Below are positions 5,093 through 6,575 of a stretch of 6,575 nt of DNA, piece by piece. The DNA comes from Candidatus Aenigmatarchaeota archaeon (GTDB lineage Archaea > EX4484-52 > B79-G9), in NCBI GenBank assembly GCA_023142905.1, contig JAGLIP010000048.1, positions 1 to 6,575 on the forward strand, read 5' to 3'. Made by a program: the position numbers and the translations under genes. The stretch's first letter is position 1. Each line of letters begins with the position of its first letter. The notes beneath the pieces were generated by a model. It had not been told where the DNA came from. It worked only from the letters and a program-made list of their open reading frames with translations, and searched no databases.

Positions 5093-5812
5093 ATGGATAA
5101 AAAAATACTACAAGATGTCGGGCTTACACCAAAAGAATTAGATGTTTATATGGTTTTGCTTGAGTCTGATTTTGAATCTATTGCAAACATCATGACCAAA
5201 GCAAAAATATCTCGGAAAAGCATTTATGAGATATTGGATAAATTGCTGGACAAAGGTCTTGTAAGCTACACAATAAAAGACAATAAAAAACAGTTTTCTG
5301 CGGTAACTCCTGAAAGATTTTTAGATATTCTAAAAGAAAAAGAACAAAATGTTCAAAATTTGTTGCCTGTGCTATTAAAAAAATACAGCCAAAGCAAAGA
5401 AGAAACAATAGTGCGTGTTTTCCTAGGCAAAGAAGGTATGAAAACGGCATCACAAAACTTACTGAAAGAAAAGAAAAATTTTTATGTGATTGCAAACGAG
5501 GGCAAGATTTTTGATTTTCTTAAGTATTATATGCCCCAATTTCAAAAAAATGCAAAAAAGAATGGAATGATTGGAGATGTAATATATAGCGAATCTGCAA
5601 GAGATAAAAAACTTTTAACGCCTAAACAAAATAAGATACGCTATTCGCCAGACAAATACACAACACCGATGTCGACGGTAGTTTATGGGGAGAACATAAA
5701 CATCTTGATATTTTCAGAAGACAACCCGATTACAATCCATATAAAAAACAAACATGTTGCAAATTCATTCAAAACATATTTCAACCTAATGTGGGCGATA
5801 TCCAAAGAATGA
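5093..5812 (+). CDS. TrmB-family transcriptional regulator
   Basis: The 239-residue protein has the TrmB layout. A winged helix-turn-helix occupies about residues 5-68, opening with the family phrase LTPKELDVYMVLLES (11-25) and containing the recognition region ISRKSIYEILDKLLDKGLVS (39-58). A lysine/glutamate-rich helix (about 75-105) probably mediates dimerisation as a coiled coil. The C-terminal sensor domain (about 106-239) includes VVYGENINILIF (196-207) and ends in FKTYFNLMW (226-234), typical of TrmB relatives. In characterised members such as Thermococcus TrmB the ligands are sugars; here the ligand is unknown. The ATG at 5093 is preferred because a TATA box sits 27 bases upstream. An in-frame ATG at 5030 would add 21 unrelated residues and place the promoter inside the gene. 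It is divergent from the propeller operon, which it probably regulates, along with itself. Confidence 0.93.
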   Translation: MDKKILQDVGLTPKELDVYMVLLESDFESIANIMTKAKISRKSIYEILDKLLDKGLVSYTIKDNKKQFSAVTPERFLDILKEKEQNVQNLLPVLLKKYSQSKEETIVRVFLGKEGMKTASQNLLKEKKNFYVIANEGKIFDFLKYYMPQFQKNAKKNGMIGDVIYSESARDKKLLTPKQNKIRYSPDKYTTPMSTVVYGENINILIFSEDNPITIHIKNKHVANSFKTYFNLMWAISKE

Positions 5813-5817
5813 TTTTT
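5810..5817 (+). terminator. T-tract terminator after the TrmB-family gene
   Basis: As after the ATPase gene, the stop codon is followed at once by five Ts (TGATTTTT). A further TTTT lies at 5827-5830. The convergent transporter gene ends 16 bases away. Confidence 0.4.
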
Positions 5818-5828
5818 GCTTTGGGATT

Positions 5829-6575
5829 TTAAGCATATATTTTCTTTTGCTTAAGGACTAAAGGAAATATAAGATATATAAGGCCTGCTGCAATCAGTGA
5901 CAGGTAGATATTTCCAATAGCGATGCTTAAAAGAACAACAACTGCGCCAAGAGTTCTTCCGGCGGCAATAGACATCTCGTTTGCGATAAATGACTGCTGA
6001 AGGTCTTTATGGTTATCCACAACAATAGAAAAGGTGAATGGCGCACAAAGATTGTCAAAAAAGCTTACAAACCCGCGCGCGGCGACCCAAAAAATGAGCC
6101 CGCCCGCAAATCCTGAAACAATTGTTGCAATACCAAGCCCTATTGATGCGGGATAAAGCACTTTTTTCCTGTTATTGTTTTTGTCTGTGCTGTGCCCGAG
6201 AAAAACAGATGATATGGCGCCAACAATCCCAAGATACGCAAAAAATGCGCCAAAAGATGAAGCAGATTCAAGAAAATATATTGTAATCAACGGCAGAACT
6301 GTCCAGTTTATGCCCTGCCACGCGCCATGAATCACCATAAGCGTCTTTATGCCTGTTGTTTTTCTCCACGATACAATTCCGTCAAAATCGATAATGGTTT
6401 TTTCTTTTATGCGGCCGGTTGTATAAAGCGATCCTAAAAGAATGAGTATGCTTATCGCAAACACAATTTCAAAGCTGAAAGCCTCTGCCATAATTCCACC
6501 AAAATAAGGAAGAAAAATGCCGAAAAGTGTCGGAAGCGCAAATGCAAGGCTTGAAAGAAGTCCTGCACGGTTAGT
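5829..6575 (-). CDS. Major facilitator superfamily transporter, C-terminal part (start beyond the right edge)
   Basis: The reading frame is open from the right edge to the stop at 5829, giving 248 residues; the Met at 6491 is internal, since the 28 codons before it encode another membrane helix. About eight membrane segments are visible (roughly 9-29, 35-52, 80-102, 108-127, 137-158, 160-184, 202-222 and 224-241). A charged loop after the second (54-76) would be the central cytosolic loop of a 12-helix MFS protein, so helices 5-12 are present and about 150 N-terminal residues are missing. GHSTDKNNNRKKVL (127-140) is the second-half copy of MFS motif A (G-x3-D-x2-x-R-K). The substrate cannot be told; drug or metabolite efflux is a common guess for such proteins but nothing here proves it. 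It converges on the TrmB-family gene, so the two are not co-transcribed. Confidence 0.85.
   Translation of the reverse strand, partial: TNRAGLLSSLAFALPTLFGIFLPYFGGIMAEAFSFEIVFAISILILLGSLYTTGRIKEKTIIDFDGIVSWRKTTGIKTLMVIHGAWQGINWTVLPLITIYFLESASSFGAFFAYLGIVGAISSVFLGHSTDKNNNRKKVLYPASIGLGIATIVSGFAGGLIFWVAARGFVSFFDNLCAPFTFSIVVDNHKDLQQSFIANEMSIAAGRTLGAVVVLLSIAIGNIYLSLIAAGLIYLIFPLVLKQKKIYA

Overview
The window is archaeal chromosomal DNA, AT-rich (roughly 40% G+C by eye) and gene-dense. The evidence is a proteasome alpha subunit with the archaeal gate motif, an archaeal-length SBDS protein, a HerA-type ATPase and a TrmB-family regulator. TATA-box promoters and GGTGA-type ribosome binding sites match the archaeal anti-Shine-Dalgarno sequence. 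The phylum cannot be fixed from sequence alone; the style resembles uncultivated euryarchaeal or DPANN-type genomes, but that is only an impression.

Left part (1-3093): a gene fragment runs leftward off the edge, starting at 44. Facing away from it are three rightward genes: psmA (20S proteasome alpha subunit), SBDS (60S-type ribosome maturation factor) and a HerA-like P-loop ATPase. psmA next to SBDS is the conserved archaeal proteasome/exosome neighbourhood, but the exosome genes that usually follow (Rrp4, Rrp41, Rrp42) are absent and the ATPase sits in their place. psmA has a leader with a ribosome binding site. SBDS and the ATPase each have a TATA box about 26-30 bases before the ATG and no ribosome binding site, so they look leaderless and separately transcribed.

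Middle part (3097-5092): a leftward two-gene operon encodes an unrecognised soluble 184-residue protein and a protein with eight PQQ-type beta-propeller blades. The propeller protein has no signal peptide and carries a 96-residue C-terminal extension. The two genes are tightly coupled: the second gene's ribosome binding site overlaps the first gene's stop codon. Their promoter region is shared with a divergent TrmB-family regulator and contains two inverted repeats that could be operators. This regulator plus two-gene operon is the most likely place for an undescribed function.

Right part (5829-6575): the C-terminal two thirds of a major facilitator superfamily transporter, on the minus strand, enters from beyond the right edge and converges on the regulator. 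The window has no tRNA, rRNA, CRISPR array or insertion sequence that I can recognise, and no gene-free stretch longer than about 210 bases.
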